Below are positions 7,601 to 8,411 of a DNA stretch of 8,411 nt, piece after piece. The stretch comes from Vulcanimicrobiia bacterium (lineage in GTDB: Bacteria; Vulcanimicrobiota; Vulcanimicrobiia; Vulcanimicrobiales; Vulcanimicrobiaceae): assembly GCA_025451135.1 (NCBI GenBank), contig JANWKW010000173.1, forward strand, positions 1 through 8,411, written 5' to 3'. Below the pieces are notes generated by a model that saw only the letters and a program-made list of their open reading frames with translations, did no database searches and was not told where the DNA came from. Positions within the stretch are counted from its first letter, which is position 1, and every line of letters begins with the position of its first letter. The position numbers and the translations under genes were made by a program.

Positions 7601-8064
7601 CCGCCGCCGACGACCGGTTGATCTCGCTGTTCGGCTGGCAGCGCTCCAGCGGGACCGCATCCCTGACCGCCGGCGCCGGCACCGACGTCGTCTCGTTCGA
7701 AGAGCTGTTCCGTCCGTGGGACGGCTTCGAAGTGGCCGGCCGGTTCGCGTACAAGCTCGACGGCGACTCGTTCTACAAGGCGCATACCTCGCTCGCCGGC
7801 GTGCGCGTGCGCCAGAACCTCGGACGCCGGTTCGACGTCGGCGCGGAAGTGCGCCAGCTCAACGCGGCGAACATCCCGGGCGCGCGCTCGACCGACTTCG
7901 CGGTCGAGAGCGGATACCAGATCGGAGGAGGTTCGCGCATCGCAGCCGGTTACAACTTCTCCGGCAGCGCCGATCCGTCGCTGACCGGCACGCCGGTCCG
8001 GCGCGGGTTCTACGTGACGTTCACGACGCTCGTCGATCGCATCTTCGGCTGGGGCAAGCGATGA
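4681..8064 (+). CDS. Outer-membrane beta-barrel protein with N-terminal Ig-like domains (1127 aa)
   Basis: A predicted large outer-membrane protein. Residues 1 to about 28 are a signal peptide (MTNVLRR, hydrophobic core, cleavage near 'SFSAA'). Residues 30-68 are a Pro/Ala/Ser linker. Residues about 72-183 form a beta-domain with 'AVDGEVVPSKQIGKR' and 'GVMLKPGPNVVSITPLG'. Residues about 184-315 resemble a Big-1/invasin-like Ig domain ('LVADGSGVEQLQIAAVDRWG', 'VKVSVVEGDVKL') with a Pro/Asp-rich insertion at 236-277. From about 319 to the end, short alternating amphipathic strands with Gly/Asn/Asp turns indicate a many-stranded barrel. Landmarks are 'YLTYGDAS' (Y394), 'DYTIDYATGTLRFINPPLPF' (from D519), and near the end 'GYNFSGSADPSLTG' (Y1091) and 'RRGFYVTFTTLVDR'; this ending is familiar from barrels linked to DUF11 and SdrD-B proteins. 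There is no cysteine in the whole chain. No TonB box, plug, POTRA or usher features are seen. Only the part from ATG 4681 is taken: the frame is open upstream to 4222, but that stretch is Arg-rich shadow of gene 3. It overlaps gene 5 by 4 bases. The exact role (anchor, exporter or adhesin) is unknown. Confidence 0.9.
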   Translation: MTNVLRRVAAVAVTVAFVFTTHDLSFSAATEPAPVPTASPAAASVVAAGAGGNPGIAPAAPSSPGPVGNTTLFGDLAHLVYTATGDLSADFVTPSDGYASPTISQRFVVTTVRDAGVEIAVDGEVVPSKQIGKRVVVIKSGLTQYEFFGVMLKPGPNVVSITPLGLDGLRGPSKTATIYGPGMPVSVSATLSHPLVADGSGVEQLQIAAVDRWGHPAMPGATVKVSVVEGDVKLGNAAPAPTAATIPGPRPSAQPDDTTSGDASPDRSLDAPLGDGGVLSIPIHAGLVPGPLRLSMVSGDVTQTQTFYIAPYVRKAFVNGVLSIGAGAIPAAVNGDGEYDGGGARRGRAALYGSGKVGKQSVLTFSYESQNRLAPLSSVGQFVDNPNERPYLTYGDASTRTDDLHSNDHVFARLDAGRSSFTWGQFTADTGSAASVGSFRQLLSGAKADINVGGAHLTAFTAKNPVGYASEILSATGLSALAQPLRANILVGSDYLTLVSIDRRTGAVLSQTPLQRNIDYTIDYATGTLRFINPPLPFDANFNPQSVLVQYQYAGIGVAAQTTGGRLGFDLGRGGATSLEFGYVNSASGSSDFALFQQSLSGKLPGGGWSISHATSRGQAPGTTGLIQPIGLDSGNAWHAAYLQRQGFNTLSLDYQNTSAGYANPYGGLSVPGFMSYRLAFQRTVPRHSDMTLSIDGQQNHGVGIDNAQAGASLTFRQYLGQRLSMILGMNVHTQHDGVTDPSGTGTPVTSSGTVAQTEVGIDYRPSSRLALTVDRTATFAGTGVDTTQPAQTIAQLTYNMDKRGKFYVRELISDAPVAAFAQATSNLSIAGNATHATQFGIERTLSPATTVTSDYLISQTGSGTDIYSAIGVQEKFRVGKDLGGNLFVQSANASGASAEGFTVWGATLNYASPNGLRAALAYQTRTGSTGGSTLSAGFAGPINPNASIVGSLNHAYSGNSASVNDQVSLAYRPAADDRLISLFGWQRSSGTASLTAGAGTDVVSFEELFRPWDGFEVAGRFAYKLDGDSFYKAHTSLAGVRVRQNLGRRFDVGAEVRQLNAANIPGARSTDFAVESGYQIGGGSRIAAGYNFSGSADPSLTGTPVRRGFYVTFTTLVDRIFGWGKR
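8050..8064 (+). promoter_or_regulatory. ATGA start/stop overlap of genes 4 and 5
   Basis: The ATG of gene 5 (8061-8063) overlaps the TGA of gene 4 (8062-8064). A TGGGG at 8050-8054, 6 bases before the ATG, is the only weak Shine-Dalgarno candidate. Coupled translation is likely and the start is confirmed by the MKKR signal peptide that follows. Confidence 0.6.
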
Positions 8065-8411
8065 AGAAGAGACTGGTCGCGGGCGCGCTCTCACTGCTGC
8101 AGATCCTCTCCACAATCGTCGTCGGCGAGATCGTGACGGCCTCGCCGGCGTTCGCCGCATACGTCTGCAATGCGGGCGGCGACGGGCAGGGCGGCACGCT
8201 CTCCGGTCAGGGCGCCAACACGTACTACCAGCCGCCGCTCGGGACGCTCGCGGCGGGGTCGACGAGCGTCCCGCTCGGGACGATCGACACGGGCGGGGGC
8301 GGCGGATCGACGGCGGTCGCGGCGGGCGATCTGCTGCTGATCATCCAGATGCAAGACGGTACGTTCAATACGACCAACACGTCGTCGTACGGCACGATCA
8401 CGACGATCGGG
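8061..8411 (+). CDS. N-terminus of a probable large DUF11-family extracellular protein (3' truncated by window)
   Basis: The frame is open from ATG 8061 to the last base and gives exactly 117 codons. Residues 1-32 are a signal peptide (MKKR, hydrophobic core, cleavage after A30-F31-A32). The mature part begins 'AYVCNAGGDGQGGTLSG', then 'NTYYQP', a Gly-rich turn (TGGGGGS), and 'GDLLLIIQMQDG' at 89-100 followed by 'NTTNTSSYG' at 103-111. From memory, this order (C...G.DG...G...NTYY, then GDLLL-IQMQ, then N-T-SYG) is the recurring N-terminal signature of very large bacterial surface proteins with DUF11 or CARDB repeats, often over 1000 residues. C36 is not in a lipobox. The gene follows gene 4 with a 4-base overlap, so it is probably a partner of the barrel. 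The gene is well supported; its family is fairly likely; its function is unknown. Confidence 0.85.
   Translation, partial: MKKRLVAGALSLLQILSTIVVGEIVTASPAFAAYVCNAGGDGQGGTLSGQGANTYYQPPLGTLAAGSTSVPLGTIDTGGGGGSTAVAAGDLLLIIQMQDGTFNTTNTSSYGTITTIG

Noticed and set aside
4681..8064. Gene 4 as a TonB-dependent receptor, fimbrial usher or autotransporter
   Set aside because: No TonB box or plug motif, no usher signature, and no passenger helix layout; the landmarks fit the DUF11/SdrD-B-linked barrels better.
4585..8160. Antisense ORF of 1191 codons over gene 4
   Set aside because: Long only because the codon bias of gene 4 removes stops from the complementary frame; composition is Arg/Gly/Val/Asp-rich without motifs, while the + strand encodes a coherent barrel protein.
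8157..8171. Lipoprotein signal at C36 of gene 5
   Set aside because: The residues before the cysteine (A-A-Y-V) do not form an L-x-G/A lipobox, and a good signal peptidase I site lies at A32.

Overview
The window is fully coding on the + strand and reads as the middle of one long operon for cell-surface proteins. It holds five consecutive genes: the last 41 codons of an upstream gene (1-126), three complete genes (123-2426, 2462-4684, 4681-8064), and the first 117 codons of a fifth (8061-8411). Three of the four junctions are 4-base ATGA overlaps and the fourth is a 35-base gap. No internal promoter, terminator, RNA gene, mobile element or CRISPR array is visible.

All four visible N-termini carry Sec-type signal peptides. 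Genes 2 and 3 are secreted beta-rich repeat proteins. They share an N-terminal module (18 of 30 residues identical without gaps) and DUF11 / 'conserved repeat domain' type domains. Gene 3 also has an SdrD-B/CNA-B-like domain at its C-terminus. Gene 4 encodes a large protein with no cysteine (1127 aa): a Pro/Ala-rich linker, Ig-like domains, and about 800 residues that look like an outer-membrane beta-barrel. Gene 5 starts like the very large extracellular DUF11 proteins that carry a 'GDLLLIIQMQ ... NTSSYG' motif. The upstream partial gene ends in a DUF11-like terminal strand pattern.

The simplest reading (inference) is that gene 4 is the outer-membrane anchor or assembly platform and the other products are its extracellular or periplasmic partners, together forming an adhesin, fibre or surface-layer-like structure. 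In related families as I recall them, DUF11, SdrD-B and barrel parts can sit in one polypeptide, so genes 3 and 4 look like a split version of that design.

The organism is a high-GC bacterium with strong preference for G or C at third codon positions (GTC, ATC, TCG, GCG, ACC, GGC), which explains the long but spurious antisense ORFs. The barrel implies a diderm envelope. Deinococcota-like or Eremiobacterota-like lineages are plausible, but there is no taxonomic marker gene here and that guess is weak.
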